A DNA stretch of 64,000 nt from Umbilicaria muhlenbergii (GCA_000611775.1 KK106982.1:3934858-3998857); one strand, 5' to 3'; positions 44,909 through 57,913 are shown, numbered from the stretch's first letter. Notes: generated by a model from the sequence alone, not told the origin. Made by a program: numbers and translations.

Positions 44909-46786
44909 ATTTACAGAGGGTCCGAGTTCGGAGCTTCCAGCACGTGCGTGCGGGCAGTAGAAACGATAAAGCAGGCAGAGGGGTAGAAAAGAAGACGAGG
45001 GCCGCCAATGGAGGTGTAGATGTATCAGAACGGAAGTGAAGTACAGGGCCCGCAGAGTGCACGCGCCGAATGGCTTTGCGTCTCTTGCTTGAGGAGAAAC
45101 ACGGGTTCCCGTTCAAGGTTTCTGTCTGTTCGGTCGGTCCCTCCTAGGGGTATGGCACATCCAATGGCAATGCGGTCGGTGTGATGGTGAAGCCAGACAT
45201 ATGACGAGAGCATCTGGGCCTGGTGTTTGTGTAGAGGGGCGAATTTAGTAAGAAGGAAGAAGTGATCGGGCAGGGCAGGTCGGAGCTGTAGCCGTTGCCC
45301 ATGGACATCGGCGTATGACGGAGCCAGTTTGACTTTGCTGCAGGGATGCCTTTGTCCCATTCTCGCCTGTGTCACTCGAAAGCGTTAAAGCCCGAGGCTC
45401 GTGGGCCAGTCAACCCGCAATCGTGCTGGTGTCCCACTCCGCATCAGTGGAATGGGCGCGATGATGATGATCATCATCATCATGATGGCATGGAGAAGCC
45501 GGAAGCTCCAGAGGTATAAGGTCCTGCATGCGCCAGTGCAAACGTTGGGGAATGCATCCTCCAGTCCGTCAGGAAGGCAACCCTTCGACGGCCGTCTCAT
45601 CACGACAACGCATCGCGCCGAGACAATGGCCCCTTGCCCCGCAGAACGGCGAATAATGTTCGAGCGAGCGTTGGCCTTTCCTGCGACCGAGTCCATAAGA
45701 AGTTCCAACGGCGTTGACCGTGCATGTCGTCGTCCTGAACCATTTCAAACAAATTCCCGGGGAACGAGGAAACCAAATTGCTTCCGATCCCAAGGTCGCG
45801 TGCTCGCAGTTGCAAACTCGGACCCCACCCGCGGGCCCAAAGTCGGGAGAGTGGAGGGTACCTGACCGCCTGCATACCCGATCGCCGCATCCCGGGTGCC
45901 AGAACGGGACAAGGGAGCGGACGAATGATTCGAAAGCCTTGGTGAAAGGCGCAATTGTATGATGGAAAGAAAAGAAATGAAAAGAAAAAGAAAAAGAAAT
46001 AGAAATAGAAAAGCTACACTTGTGCGGGGAAACAGGAAATACATGACACCGTGAAGGAATGACTCCAAGGAAGCTGTGTCACTGACATTGCTCATGGAAT
46101 AGCTCGTCGTAGCCACCGGGCCCACCATGGCCGGCCCTCGTTCCCGCGACCGTCGCGGAGGATGTCTCTACGCTCTCTTTTGCGGTCGGATCGACGAATA
46201 CGGAATACGCGGTGATGATTTCGCGTCCGCCCGAAAGTCTTCTGTCTGCGCACGACTGAATCTATGCTCTTTGGAGCATCAAACGGTGGTCGTGTGGTGC
46301 TGATATCTGAATCGCCTTTGAACGCAAATGAGCCGGTCGATGGGAGTCGCGACCGCAGCCTTGCAGTTATCGTCTCCTTATCAACGACTTATGTCAAAAG
46401 CAATCACAAGCTCCCCTCAATCTCTCTCATGCCCCAAGTGTCGACTGAAGTGGCACAATAATACTCTGGATGAAGGACAGGTTTCAAGTCGTTAGATCCA
46501 AGAAGATCAGGAATATATAGAAATGCAGGCAGTCCTTCGCTCCAAGCACCGGCCTGCACAACGACCAGAAAGATGACTGGACCGTGCGTTGCGGTTGCGG
46601 TGCGTTGCAGCGCTGCGCTGCACTGCACAACATCACACAGCAACTCCTGCACCATTCGGCATCCGAAAAACGGAGAGAACCATCTCCACTGAGCCCTTCT
46701 GATCGTATGTCGTGATTATATACACAAAACGATGGGGTATCATCAAATCAATCCGCCTTCCTAATATGCCCTAATATGCAAGACCC
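44909..46786. other. Intergenic region with simple repeats
   Basis: These 1.9 kb lie between the PFK-2 start and the dynactin stop. A perfect GAT/ATC palindrome, about 28 bp, lies at 45460-45487. An A-rich purine tract (AAAGAAAAAG type) spans about 45962-46012. Frames on both strands (45385-45890) overlap and show no family signal. Part of the region must be the PFK-2 promoter. Confidence 0.55.
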
Positions 46787-49700
46787 CTACGGCACGACCC
46801 CCAACCCCCCCGCAAACTCCCCCCACTCCCCCGCCGTCGCGATCCGCACTTCCTCCCCTCCCCCCGCATCTCCCTTGGCCGTATCCCACCCCGGCAACCT
46901 CACCCGCACCTTCGCCAACGCCTCCGCCTCCTGCCTCCCTCCTCTCCGTCCCCAGTCTCGCTCCCTCTCCTTGACAACCTGTTGACTTCTCGACCCCACG
47001 TCCCGCACCCATTCCCTCCACCCTTCCCACTCTTCTCTCTGCCGTCCGATCCTCCACCGGCTGGTCGAACTCAGCGGTCTCCATCCCAGTCTCCCTTTGA
47101 TCGTGTTCCCGTTCCCCTTCCCTCCCGTCTCATTTCCCCCCCCGTTTCCAATACCAGCACCACCGTCACCAGCACCACCGGCACGACCTCGATCCCGTAA
47201 CTTGACCACCCCACCCCCCTCTTTCGCGACAAGCGCCAGTAGTTCTTTCAGCGCGTCTTTAGCTTCCGATTCCAGGAGTCGCTGCTTTTGTTCCAGAGGC
47301 GAGGGGGAGGGGATGAGGGGTTGCAGCAGCCAGGGGGCGTCGAGGGATGAGAGGGCGGATTGGGGAGGGTAGAGGAGACGGTGGAGCGAGGCGCGGAGGT
47401 GGCGGATGGTGGCTTGGAGGGCGTGGATTTCGCGGTGGAGGGAAGCAGTCGAGTGGGCCGAGGAGGCTTCGTCGCCGGCTGGGGTGGTGTTTGCTCCGGG
47501 TCTGGCCGAGTCGGGTGCGGGGGTGGGGTTCGTTTTCTTCCAGTTCTCGCGTTCGAGGTGGAGGCTCTTCAGGTCGTCTTCGAGGCGGTGAAGTTTCTTG
47601 GTCAGTTCTGTCTCCGTCGCGTTTGCTCGCGAGACTAGGTTTTCTAGTTCCCGCACTCTTTCTCTTCTGGCTCCGGCTTCGTTGGCTCGTTTTTCTAGAA
47701 CCTCAACTTTCACGCCCATTTCTTCCACGACCTTCTCTCTCATGGCGAGGGTTGTGTTCTTCTCCACTAGCTCGTCCTTTAAGCGGCCAACTTCTGTTTC
47801 GTGGCTGGCCGAGTGGGTGGATGCTGCTCGGAGGTTTTGCGCTAGTGTGAGCCATGGCGGTGGAGGCTTTGGGGAAGTGAATTCGATGGTCTGTGAGAGT
47901 GTGGTTGTGAGGTTGTTCAGGGTCTGAACCTGAGATGTCGCGGCTTGTATGCTCGAAGCTAGGGTCGAGAAAGGGGTACTATCATGAGTGCCAATTGCTG
48001 TTATTATCTCGGGATATGTGAATGGCCTTGTGCGGCCTTCTTCGTTGAGTAAAACGAAGAGAGAGAGGCCGCTTGTACGGGTGGTAGATGCGAGACTAGA
48101 AGTCAATGTCTGGGTTGCTTCGAAGACGTGCAGTGTGGATGGGTCGAGGGTAAGAGACCGAGATCTCAATTCCGAAAGTTGGTGGATGGCTTTGCTGGTG
48201 ATTACTTTAGCGCTCCGAATTTGAGAAATTAGGGAGTCGGCTTTCTGCATGAATTCGGAAGCTTCTTGGTTACTCTCGTCATCCTCATCACTTGGTTGGG
48301 GAAGCTTTGTCTGTGCCATAGATTTGACATGTGAAAGGGCTGCTGCTGCATTTTCCAGCTGGCTTTGTACCAGAAGGCTGCGCATGTAGATATCATCTGC
48401 GTAGCGCTCGAGGCCTTCACTTATATGGACCTCTGCTAGATGTGTCATCAAGGCGATTGATCTGTCATAAGTCAGTCGTTTGAAAGTCAATGGGTGAGGA
48501 TCAAACATACCGTTGCAGCTCGGAAGCGCACTGCTCCTCTTTGAGCTCATCGCGCTTCAACCCGTCGATCCACCCATTGAAAGCACGTTCGACAGGCTCC
48601 AAGTCGTAAAGAGCCCCCTCAAGCCTGCCAAAGGCCTCAAGAGAGCAAGTCTGGATAAAGCTAACGAATCGATCGCACATCGTCGAAACCCAGGTCAAGT
48701 TGTCGAGTATATCACAGCAGGCAAATATGCTATCTTCATGACCAGCAGGGGCTTGATTCTGGACACGCTCCTTGATAAAGCCATGCATAAGACTGGCCTT
48801 GAAGCCTATCCGCTTAAATCGAAGTAGAGCAAGCACCGAGTCGCGGTTATTGTTGAACCCTTCCGGCAAGAAGACTTGTACGATAGCTAGATGCTCTACT
48901 GACTCCTGCGCTTCCATTCGCCGCAGCTCAAGGTCGATCGCTTTGACCTGAGCTTTAGAGGCGGATACCTGCAGACGCATGTTCAGATCCAACATAGCTC
49001 TCGAACGACTGGTCATGTCATTGGCTTCCGTCTCCGTGATTTGTTGAGAAGCCCGCATGTCTTCGAGATCGCTCTGCATGTTTGTGACTAGCTCTCGGAA
49101 GCGTGCAACGGTGTACTCTAGATCTTCGATAGTCTCATCTTGCAGCGCCGACTTCCTAGCCTGATCCACTAGCACGGATTCCTTGTAGTCGATCTCTTCT
49201 TGCATCTGCTTCTCGGTCTCCGTATGGTTGATATCAAGCTCATCGTTCAGTTCCTTCAAGCTTTCCAAATCCTCGATAGTTGTCTTCAGCTCGTCTATTT
49301 GCTCATTGAGCGCCAAATTCTTCTCCGTAAGATCTTCAATCATCTCCTCGGCACCAAGAGCCGCATCAAGCTGTTGTCGTAAATCATCAATGGCCGCTTC
49401 TGCCTGTGCTAAGCTTTCCTTTTTGTCGTCGTACTGCTCCTTGACAGTTCCAAGTGCCTGCAAATCCCTCTCCAACTCTTTGATCTGTTGCCGCGACTCC
49501 GACTCCTGCTGTTGCGTTACATCCCGAAGCCGCATCAGCGCCTCCCGCAATCTCTCGTTGCTCCTTTCCATCTGGATCCAGCCTTGACTCGTCTTTTCCT
49601 CGGGACTCATCTCCTTTCCCAGCTCCTGGTTCTCTTCCCGTAGGATCTCGACTTCGAGTTCTACCTCTTCATGCTTCTGTCGTAGAGCGTCCAGTTCGGT

Positions 49701-51025
49701 TTTCAATGCTTCTGCTGTCTCTTCTGCCATCTCTCGATCCAACGTTGCCATTTCCAGCACACTGTCATTTTCGGCCTGCTGTACCTCTACCGCCTCAACC
49801 TTTGCCTCTGCCTCCTTCAGCTGCTTTCGGAGCTCTACAATCTCTTGCTGTTGTGGCTGATACTTGGCTTGCAGCTTCTGAATAATTCCTTCGAATTTGT
49901 CGCGGTCCGCTTGTATCTTCTCCAATGCCTTTAGCTTTTCTCGATCCTCCATTCGTTTCTTCTCCATCATCCGGAGCTTGGTCTTTAGGGCTTCTATCTC
50001 TCTACTTGCCGCTGTGCTCGATGGAGGGGCAGTCTGAGCATTCTTAGGCGACCCTCTAGCGCGACTCGAAGCAGGCTTGGTGGAGTCAATGACACGGCTG
50101 GTGGTGGGACCATGGGATATTGAGGTACTGAGCGCATCGCGAGACTGGTCTTCCGGAAGGTCACTGTCGTGTGGTGACAACACCTCCGGCTCCTGACTCC
50201 CTGCAGGCGAAGGTTGACCGCTTCCTGTACTCCCTTGGCTACCACCGCTTAAAGAGCTTACCCTCTTTGAGATACCGGATCGTAGCGATAGACGATTGGG
50301 AGGAGCTCGGGCAGCGGATAGAGACGCCGGAGCTGAAGGTTTGGGTGCGCCATTGAGCGTACCTACAATGGACTGCCGTGAAGTTCGTGCTTTGGTAGAT
50401 GGGGTTGCCGGTGGCCCCATAGATGGTCTGGCACTAATACTAGCCCGAGGTTTTGATAAGGTGGTAGAAGATTTCAGCGTTGTAGGGGGCGTGCTCGTTC
50501 GAGGGGTCGTGTTCCCAGAAGACACTGAGGTAGCCAATTGCTTGGTTGGGGATTTGCTAGGAGACTTCGGTGCATGTTATTATAAAGTCCGTACATATCT
50601 AGCAAGAGCCATACCCTTATTCCTCTAGAGCTAGGCGTCGGGCTACCGGCGTTGATGCTCTGTCTCTTCGCTGCCGTCGGATCCAGCAGACTTTGCCTTT
50701 TCAAACCGCTCACCACCGCACTCTGTGGTCTTGCCCTCGCCGAGGTGCCATTTGGCTTGCCATCTACTTTTCGAACAGATTTCGGCGTGGGCTCAGCTGT
50801 GACGACTGCCGCGGCCGGTCTGACGAACATCCCATGCCCAGGTTCACAGTCGAAGTAGCGCTCCCCCTGGACGGACCCATCATTTTTCCCCGTAGCATCC
50901 TCAAGCTCTACTCCTACCCAATCACCAGCTGCGAAGTGTGCGCTTCCGACAAATTGGACCGTTGCAATGCGGCCATCTTGGAGTTCCACCGTTTGCCCAA
51001 CTCGAAATTCCGACAGTTCGCCCAT
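46787..51025 (-). CDS. ro-3: Dynactin p150-Glued subunit (DCTN1), three exons
   Basis: Exons are 51025-50615, 50564-48511 and 48461-46787, with introns of 50 and 49 nt, giving 1379 residues. The first exon holds a CAP-Gly domain: VGQTVELQDGRIATVQFVG, GDWVGVELEDATGKNDGSV and GERYFDCEPGHGMFVRP. The GKNDGSV groove binds microtubule and EB1 C termini. A Ser/Pro-rich basic linker follows (to about residue 280), then long heptad coiled coils (about 290-620) that bind dynein intermediate chain, then the conserved dynactin domain around VQVFLPEGFNNNRDSVLALLRF and SLEAFGRLEGALYDLEP. The C-terminal third, in exon 3, holds more coiled coil and Gly-rich loops. The acceptor of intron 1 is GAAG, chosen because it alone restores the frame into SPSKSPTKQL. 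The product is part of the dynein-dynactin motor complex needed for nuclear movement and endosome transport in hyphae. Confidence 0.95.
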
Positions 51026-51513
51026 CTCGCTGGATCTTGGTAGGCGTCATGAATGCGTACTGTGGCCTTTGAGCATTTCAACGTATCGATTGTACCCGCT
51101 TTGTGTTGCTGGTGTCTGCATTTGTTGACTTGCGGGCGCGTACTTGGGATCGCGTTGATTGCCCAAGTCAGAAGCCGTTGAAACACCCTGTAGCATCCCG
51201 CCTCAGCCCTACAGTGGTTCGATATGGCTTCTAGTGGTATTCCGCAAAGCCACCTACTCGCCCCAAAATCGCTGGCTTAGAGGGCATGCTGTAGCAGTCT
51301 TGCGTGATGCCGCTTTGCTGTCATAAGAATACACTGGTACATATATCTATTCCTAGCTAATGTATCTATAACGAGAGGCACAACGTTTCCCCTCCAATAT
51401 GTACCTAGCTCCTGGACGCCTTACAATGCCGTGCGCTATTCAACCCCATCGCTCAAACGCCCTTGCGTGGTATGCAGCAGGGTATATACAAGGAAGAACA
51501 AGGAATACCAGGA
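51026..51513. other. Promoter of dynactin gene and 3-prime end of ABC transporter
   Basis: These 488 bases lie between two minus-strand genes. There is no open frame with family signal. Confidence 0.45.
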
Positions 51514-53838
51514 TTAAGCGGTGAGCTCAGCTATCCTTCGCTCGATCTCAGGCACTGTCCGTAGTTGCAGATCAAGCTCCTCTTTCTCACTGCATCCAAT
51601 TAATATTAGGCCACCACCATGGGAAAGAGAACTTACTCTTCTAGCTTGAGACGCCGTTCTGCATCAAGCTTGGTGAAGATATAATTCCCCTGCCCGTCGA
51701 ATTGCAGGATGTTGGTGTGATACTTCCACAGACTCCTCCGATGGCTCACAGTCATGAGCGTTATGCCGAGGCTCTTAGCTGTTTCATACATGATCTTTTC
51801 GATCTCGAGCGTGACACTGCTAGTGCACTCGTCCAGTATCGCGTACCTAAAAGTTTATCAGATGTGACACGAGTAGGATAGAAGGGTAATGAATACTTGG
51901 GTGCATGGTAAAACAGTCGAGCCATAGCAACTCTCTGCTGCAAACCACCGGAGAGGACATCCCTCCATTCTTCCTCAGCATCCCAGCCTCCCACTCGGTC
52001 AACGATATGTTCTATCTCGACAGTTCGTAGTATGCCGAACAGGTCATTATCAGTAACGCCTCTGTCCCGCATCTCTCGCAGACCATCAGGGTAGATGATT
52101 TGCTGTCGAAGAGTGCCACGAGACGTTAGATAGGGGCGCTGAGGAATGTAGAATATGTCCGAGAAGGGCGGTTTTGAAACCACGCCACCATAGACAGGCC
52201 ACAAACCGCCAAGTATTCGGAACAGCGAAGACTTGCCACAACCATTGGGTCCCACAATGAGAAGATGCTCTCCAGGCTTGACCGAGAAGTTCAGTTTGCG
52301 GACGAGGACGTCGCCATTGGGGGAAACGATGGGTACGTCGACGAACTCAATGTCTTCGCCCTCGATGACCTCGCCCCGGCCACGAAGTACTTCCGCATTC
52401 TCGTCTGTGCCGGCGGAAGACACCAACTTCTTCTCGAATCGCCCGGCTTGTATATCGTCCATGACGTCGAGCAACGCTGAAACTCTTGACGTGTAGCCGG
52501 CGAGCTCAGTAATTTCCTTGTAGCTGAACATGACCCGTCCAAACGCATCTGAGGACGACAAGAGCATCCGCCGGTTGGTAACAAAGCCTTTGGACAGTCA
52601 GTTCTGATACTCCGACATCGCTGTGGTGAACTCACTTTCTGTTCTGTCGCCCATGCGACGGCTGGCATGACCAGGAACCTGGAAGAATACAGGAACACTA
52701 CACAATATGAGTCCCAACGCCCCCCAAAAGTACTTGATAACGAAATCCTCCATGACACCGTGGTAAAGACGCCTCCTCAATATGCGATTGACATGCTTGA
52801 TAAGCGTGAAATAGCCTTTGTCTAATGTATCTTTCTCCGCCTCATGCCCATAATACAACGCAATCTCCTCGCTGTGTTCGATCAACCTGGAGTGCTGAAA
52901 CCGGAATTCGCCTTCCAATCGCGCCTCCTCCGCAACATATTTGCCAAAAGGCGGAGTCAGCGCGCGCATCACGTTCGCCGAAAGCTGAACTAAAAGGCTC
53001 ATCATGAAGAGACCTTCGCCACCTACAGACCGCGAGAGCGAGTAGTTGTATATGATCATGTCCAGGATCGGCTTTGCAAGGTTGGAATACAGTTCTGCCA
53101 GACTGTTCGAAAACCTTGAGACGTCCACCGTAATCAATTGATCCGCGTTCTTTATTCGGTCGTCTAACGTAGACAAGCTGTAGAAGGTCATATTCGAAAG
53201 GTATTTCGAGTGGATATAGTTCGTGAGACGCGTCCGATACTGAAGAGAAAGTTTACATTGGTGATAAGACAGCTACCCCCCCCATCAGTCAACAGGCACT
53301 TATTTCGGCAGACACCTGCACTCACCATGGAATTCGTGAACGTCGCCGGTATAGCTACCACCATCCACCACACTATCCCCAACAGAAACTCCTTACCCTT
53401 CCCTCGGACCAGGCTGCTGACAAGCTTGCCATCGAGCTCGGCAACATACAGACTGATCAACGTTCGCACCACAAGGAACACGCTGTGACTGATGATCAGA
53501 CGGAGCTCCTTGCTCCTCCATCCCGGGATGACTATCCTCAGCAGCCTGAGCAGGTTCTTGAAGAACTCTCTGTTCAGCTCTACCCGTTTCCTCGCGCCAG
53601 CTTCACCCTCCTTTGTGCCTGGTCGTTGCCGGACTTGGACTTGATGGAGCGATGCGGCTTTTTGCTCGGAGATGGCATTTCGTATTCGGTTGATCAAGGC
53701 GATGAAGAGCGTGAGGTAGACTGTCCGCGAGATTTTGGTTCGATGGCGTAGGTAGAGGTCGGTGAGGGCGGATATGAGCTGTTTGATGGATTTCTCGGAG
53801 GCGGGAGAGGTTAGGAGGAGCTTGGATTGGACGGCCAT
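51514..53838 (-). CDS. PXA2: Peroxisomal long-chain fatty acyl ABC half-transporter (ABCD family)
   Basis: Five exons (53838-53326, 53272-52636, 52587-51897, 51846-51637, 51589-51514) with introns of 47-53 nt give 708 residues. The N-terminal membrane domain shows ABCD hallmarks: [39 protein letters not shown], and the EAA-like loop [13 protein letters not shown]. The nucleotide-binding domain has Walker [10 protein letters not shown] (about 496-504), the signature LSGGLQQR (about 595-602) and Walker B YAILDE ending at Glu620, with the switch region [13 protein letters not shown]. Half-transporters of this family dimerise (Pxa1 with Pxa2 in yeast) in the peroxisomal membrane and import very-long- and long-chain acyl-CoA for beta-oxidation. 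The length favours Pxa2 over the longer Pxa1; this assignment is likely but not proved. Every junction keeps the reading frame. Confidence 0.93.
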
Positions 53839-54349
53839 GTCGACACGCAGCTTAGATCACTCAAGGACGTTTCGATCGAGAAGGAATTCCAAATACCTTC
53901 ATTACCCCTCGGGTAGCTCATAATGTTATGGAGTTATGGAGTTGCGGAGTGGCTTCGCGCATCGGAGGTAGGCTTCCCCAGATTGCCAGGCTTCTTAGGC
54001 ATGTGAACGTCGACGATTGCGGCAGGAGAGCCGAGGTTCGGACCGACTTGTGAAGCCCTACCATACATTGCCGATTCAACGTTTGGTTGTCGTCCGAAGT
54101 GAATCCGGTAAAACAAAGACTACCTGATTCGATGGACACCAGCTTTGGACTCCGGATGATCTTTCACAGTTGCAAATAGTCCTCACGAACATGATTGGTT
54201 GAAGGTGGAAGAATAGTGGATTCATAGTTCAGTCTATCGTATCTCTACAACTATGGTTGCTCACTTTTTCGGCACTTTCTATGCCATACACGAAATGCCT
54301 CTTGCGCCTGCACATACACGTTGTAGCATTCAAGAACTCCGATAATGAC
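53839..54349. other. Intergenic region (ABC transporter promoter / TRP 3-prime end)
   Basis: These 511 bases lie between two minus-strand genes. The region nearest 53839 should be the transporter promoter. No gene or repeat is supported. Confidence 0.45.
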
Positions 54350-56699
54350 TCAGACTAGAAGCCTAGTCAGTAATGACCGTTGATCTTGAGCGAAGATTAC
54401 TTACACCTCAGATCCCAGCCGATCTGTGGCCCCAACTTAGGCAACTCATCAGCCACGCTCTGGACATCCTTGTCGCCTCTGCCGCTCAGGCAAATGACGA
54501 TATCCTCGTCTTTGCTCATCGACTTCGCCAATTCCACGGCGCCCCAGACCGCGTGCGCCGTTTCTAATGCAGGAATGATGCCCTCCATCTGCGAGATTAG
54601 CCGGAAACCCTTGAACGCCTCTGCGTCTGTGGCGGCGATGAACTTGGCCCGCTCATTGTCTTTCCAAGAACTCAGCTCGGGGCCAACACCGGGATAGTCT
54701 AGCCCAGCAGACACCGAGTGTGTGTCCGAAATCTGGCCATGCTTGTTCTGTAAAACATATGTCCGTACGCCATGCAGAACGCCTTTACTCCCACCGGTGA
54801 GGGTGGCGCTGTGTCGATCCGTATCCACGCCGTCCCCTCCTGCTTCAACACCCAGCAGCTTGACACTAGGGTCGTTTGCAAAAGGATAGAACATGCCAAC
54901 AGCATTACTACCACCACCAACACATGCCACAACGGCGTCTGGTAGCTTGCCTTTCAGCCTCCGCATCTGCTCTTTCGTCTCGTTTCCGATAACAGACTGG
55001 AAGGTCCGTACGATGGTAGGGAATGGGTGAGGTCCGATAGCAGATCCAATGATGTAATGAGTTGTGGACAGGTCAACAACCCAGGCGCGCAACGCTTCAT
55101 TAACCGCGTCTCGTAGTGTCCTTGAACCCGCCTCCACAGCCACGACTTTAGCGCCCAGTAACTTAATTCTGAAGACGTTCAGGGCCTGCCGCCGAACATC
55201 TTCTGCGCCCATGTAAATCGTGCACTTCATGCCAAACTTGGCACAAACTGTGGCTGTTGCTACACCGTGTTGACCCGCACCAGTCTCTGCAATGATTTCC
55301 GTCTTCCCTAGGCGTCGCGCAAGCAAGATCTGGCCCAGGGCATTGTTGATCTTGTGACTGCCGGTATGATTCAAGTCTTCGCGTTTCAGCCAGATGCTAG
55401 CGCCACCTGCATGTTCCGTGAGCCTCTCGGCGAGATGCAGCTGGCCTGGGCGCCCCATGTATGGATAGTACGACCGATACTCCTCCCAGAATTTGGGATC
55501 GTTCCTTGCCTCGTTGAAGCCAGCTTCAAGTTCCGCAAGACAGTCCATTAGGGATTCTGGAACATACTGCCCTCCAAATTCTCCGAAACGTGAAGGTACA
55601 GCCGCTGGGTCGGCCTCACCGTCCATGTTGAGGGCTTCAAGTTGGTCTGCCAAGCCAGGTCCAGTGCCGTTTTGCCCGTCCTCGATGATTTCATCCACAT
55701 GGACGATGTCTCCATTGGTCTCTTTAGCTTCTCCGTTCGTCTTCACAACATCGACTTCCCAATTCTCTCCCATTGGTGAATTACTTAATCCAACCTTCCT
55801 CCCAGTAATCTCGGAGCAGTATTCTTCGACTTTTTTCGCGCCCTCTCCGGGAGGGGCGTTAGCTAACGTTGTAATAATCTGACTTCCGATGACAACACCC
55901 TCCGCGACGTTTGCCACACTCAAAAAGTGCTCCCTGGTGCTCACACCGAACCCCACAGCAGCCGGAACGTTGTTTGAGTAGGTATGTACGCGCTTAAGGA
56001 GGTCAGGAAGACCAGTGGCCAAGGTACCAGTAGCGCCTGTGACGCCCATCCGTGAAACGACGTATATGAATGAGTCCGCAATCTTACAGAGGAGTTTCAT
56101 GCGAGACTCGGAAGTCGCAGGTGCGATTAATGGAACATATGAAAGCCTATGAGTCATCCACAATCAGCTCGAGATATCAATACAGAAGTCGTTACTGCAC
56201 TCTCACCCTCCCTGTGTACAGAAATTCCGGAACCTGACTGCTTCTTCTGGTGGTAGATCGACGACGATAAATCCATTAACACCGGCTTGCCGGGCATCTT
56301 TGAGCATTCTTTCCTCTCCATAACTCAGTATGGGGTTGTAATAGCCCATGAAAAGTACGGGCACTTTCAAGCCTCTTTTCCTCGCTTCCCGTACAGTTTC
56401 GAGTGTAGATGTCACGGTGATACCGTTCTTCAGCGCTTGAGTATTCGCCTTCTGTATCGTCGGCCCATCTGCAATTGGATCTGTAAAAGGTAACCCGAGC
56501 TCGATGAGGTCTGCGTGCTCAGTCAGCATGAAATTGTATGGTGTTTCTCTCCGAAGGTCCTACCAGCACCACCTGCCTCCATTCCCAACATGACATTTAC
56601 TGTCTCCTCCGCGGTGGGATATCCCGCTGTCATGTAGGTGACCAAAGCAGGTCGCTTCTCTCTTTTGCATTGCGCAAATGTTCTTTTGATTCCTTCCAT
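54350..56699 (-). CDS. TRP5: Tryptophan synthase, fused alpha and beta domains
   Basis: Exons are 56699-56564, 56510-56207, 56146-54405 and a terminal 5-nt exon 54354-54350, with introns of 53, 60 and 50 nt, giving 728 residues. The alpha domain (1 to about 255) cleaves indole-glycerol phosphate. It carries the catalytic Glu49 and Asp60 in [16 protein letters not shown], at the same numbers as in bacterial TrpA. The beta domain (about 330-728) joins indole to serine using pyridoxal phosphate: Lys412 in [10 protein letters not shown], the ETGAGQHG loop, the phosphate-binding GGGSNA and the late CLSGRGDKD. Fusion in alpha-beta order is the fungal form. The last intron (donor GTAAGT, branch TACTGAC, acceptor TTCTAG) leaves only TC plus TGA, so the protein ends GWDLRF like its relatives. 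It catalyses the final step of tryptophan synthesis, in the cytosol. Confidence 0.97.
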
Positions 56700-57085
56700 G
56701 ACTGAGTGGTTGGTATAAAATCTTTGGGAGCATAAGGAGATAGTTGAGTGGCCAATTGGTACTGGTATTTAAAAGATATATCTAGGAGTCATCTTACTCA
56801 AATATCGCCCCACGCTTGCGCTAACAGCCCTACAAGATGACCGCCTTTTGGCAGTATCTCCACAAAATCCAAGCCTTCGAAAGCTAATGTTGATTCAAAA
56901 GTGAGGGCACCAATACAGGGAACAAGATAAGCTAACAAAGCGTCATAAGAATCGACCGTCCTTCTCGTATGATTGTCATTCAACTGAGAAAAGGGTAGAA
57001 TACCAAGCCCCATCTACTCCGTAGAAATGCTCCAGAATGCTATGCAAGTGCCATCGAGTGTTTTTGTCCGAAATATTTCCATACT
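56700..57085. promoter_or_regulatory. Promoter region of tryptophan synthase gene
   Basis: These 386 bases lie upstream of the TRP start and downstream of the SDHAF4 gene. I do not see a clear TGACTC element of the general amino-acid control type close to the start. There is no coding sequence. Confidence 0.35.
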
Positions 57086-57586
57086 TTAAAAATCAGTGAC
57101 CCTCCCATTGTAGCTCCAATCCACGTCGCCACCCCAGCGTAAGGGCTCGTTCTTTGGTCCTCCGATTTCCCCCGTCTTGGGATTCCTCTCCCCTTCAAAC
57201 TCCGGCTTCACGCCTCTTCTGATGTCTGGATGTAGTTCCTCGCCATCACCCGTAGCCTGAACTCTAGCATTGACTGCTGCGATCTCCTTGTCACTATCCT
57301 TCATCACGTCTGGCTCAGTATGTGGCGATTGGTTGATCTGGGGTCTTGATCGCGGCGTGTCCGATGTTGATGCAGGCGACTGATTGACAACGACGGTGGT
57401 CTTGGGGGTGCTAAAGGCACCGGTCGAAGAGCGCTGAAGTTGTTCGAACAGCTCCTGCTCCTCCTTTGGAAGACGAGGCGGTGCTGGGCCTGACGAGAAG
57501 GGTGGCGCGGCCCGACGGTAGGAACTTGATGAAAGAAAGCGGCGGGCTGATACAGAGCGCATGGTGTTGGATATTGATGGTCGCAT
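57086..57586 (-). CDS. SDH8: Succinate dehydrogenase assembly factor 4 (SDHAF4)
   Basis: The start at 57586 (MRPSISNTMRSVSARRFLSSSSYRR) gives 166 residues with an Arg/Ser-rich mitochondrial presequence. An upstream in-frame ATG at 57730 would add 48 non-presequence residues and is less likely. The C-terminal 40 residues carry the DUF1674 signature: FEGERNPKTGEIGGPKNEPL, then RWGGDVDWSYNGRVTDF at the very end. SDHAF4 binds the flavinylated SDH1 subunit in the matrix and helps its assembly into complex II. The middle part (about 35-120) is low-complexity and longer than in yeast Sdh8. The gene is divergent from the acetylornithine aminotransferase gene, which also encodes a mitochondrial protein. 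Confidence 0.92.
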   Translation of the reverse strand: MRPSISNTMRSVSARRFLSSSSYRRAAPPFSSGPAPPRLPKEEQELFEQLQRSSTGAFSTPKTTVVVNQSPASTSDTPRSRPQINQSPHTEPDVMKDSDKEIAAVNARVQATGDGEELHPDIRRGVKPEFEGERNPKTGEIGGPKNEPLRWGGDVDWSYNGRVTDF

Positions 57587-57913
57587 GACAGTTAACACTG
57601 CTCTTGGTGACGGAGGGAAGTATGAGAGCTGATTTAGAAAAAGGTTGGACGCGAATTCTGAGAGTGTTGTTGCTTTGGTGAGTAGGTTTGTAGGATTGTA
57701 CTTCCGTAGGATCTCGAACAAATCCGCCACAAGAGGAATCGGGAGCTAATCGGGATCAAGCTGTGCTAACGCTTCCCTGCAATCGATAAGTTAAGGCTTT
57801 GACATTTCAGCCCTATCGCAAATTGACTCAGGACTGGCGACCGTCCCATCTTTTCTTTTTCACCCAATATACTGCCCTTGACTTACCGCATTGTTCTTCG
57901 TATTCGACACAAT
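57587..57913. promoter_or_regulatory. Shared divergent promoter region (SDHAF4 / ARG8)
   Basis: A 327-bp spacer separates the two preferred starts. Both products are mitochondrial matrix proteins. Shared regulation is an inference from arrangement only. Confidence 0.4.

Noticed and set aside
46761-47850. Several frames overlapping the dynactin C terminus
   Set aside because: They are compositional shadows. Exon 3 of dynactin continues in frame through the region.
52596-53191. Separate short genes inside the ABC transporter region
   Set aside because: The frames are exons of one transporter. Introns of 47-53 nt join them with the phase preserved at every junction.
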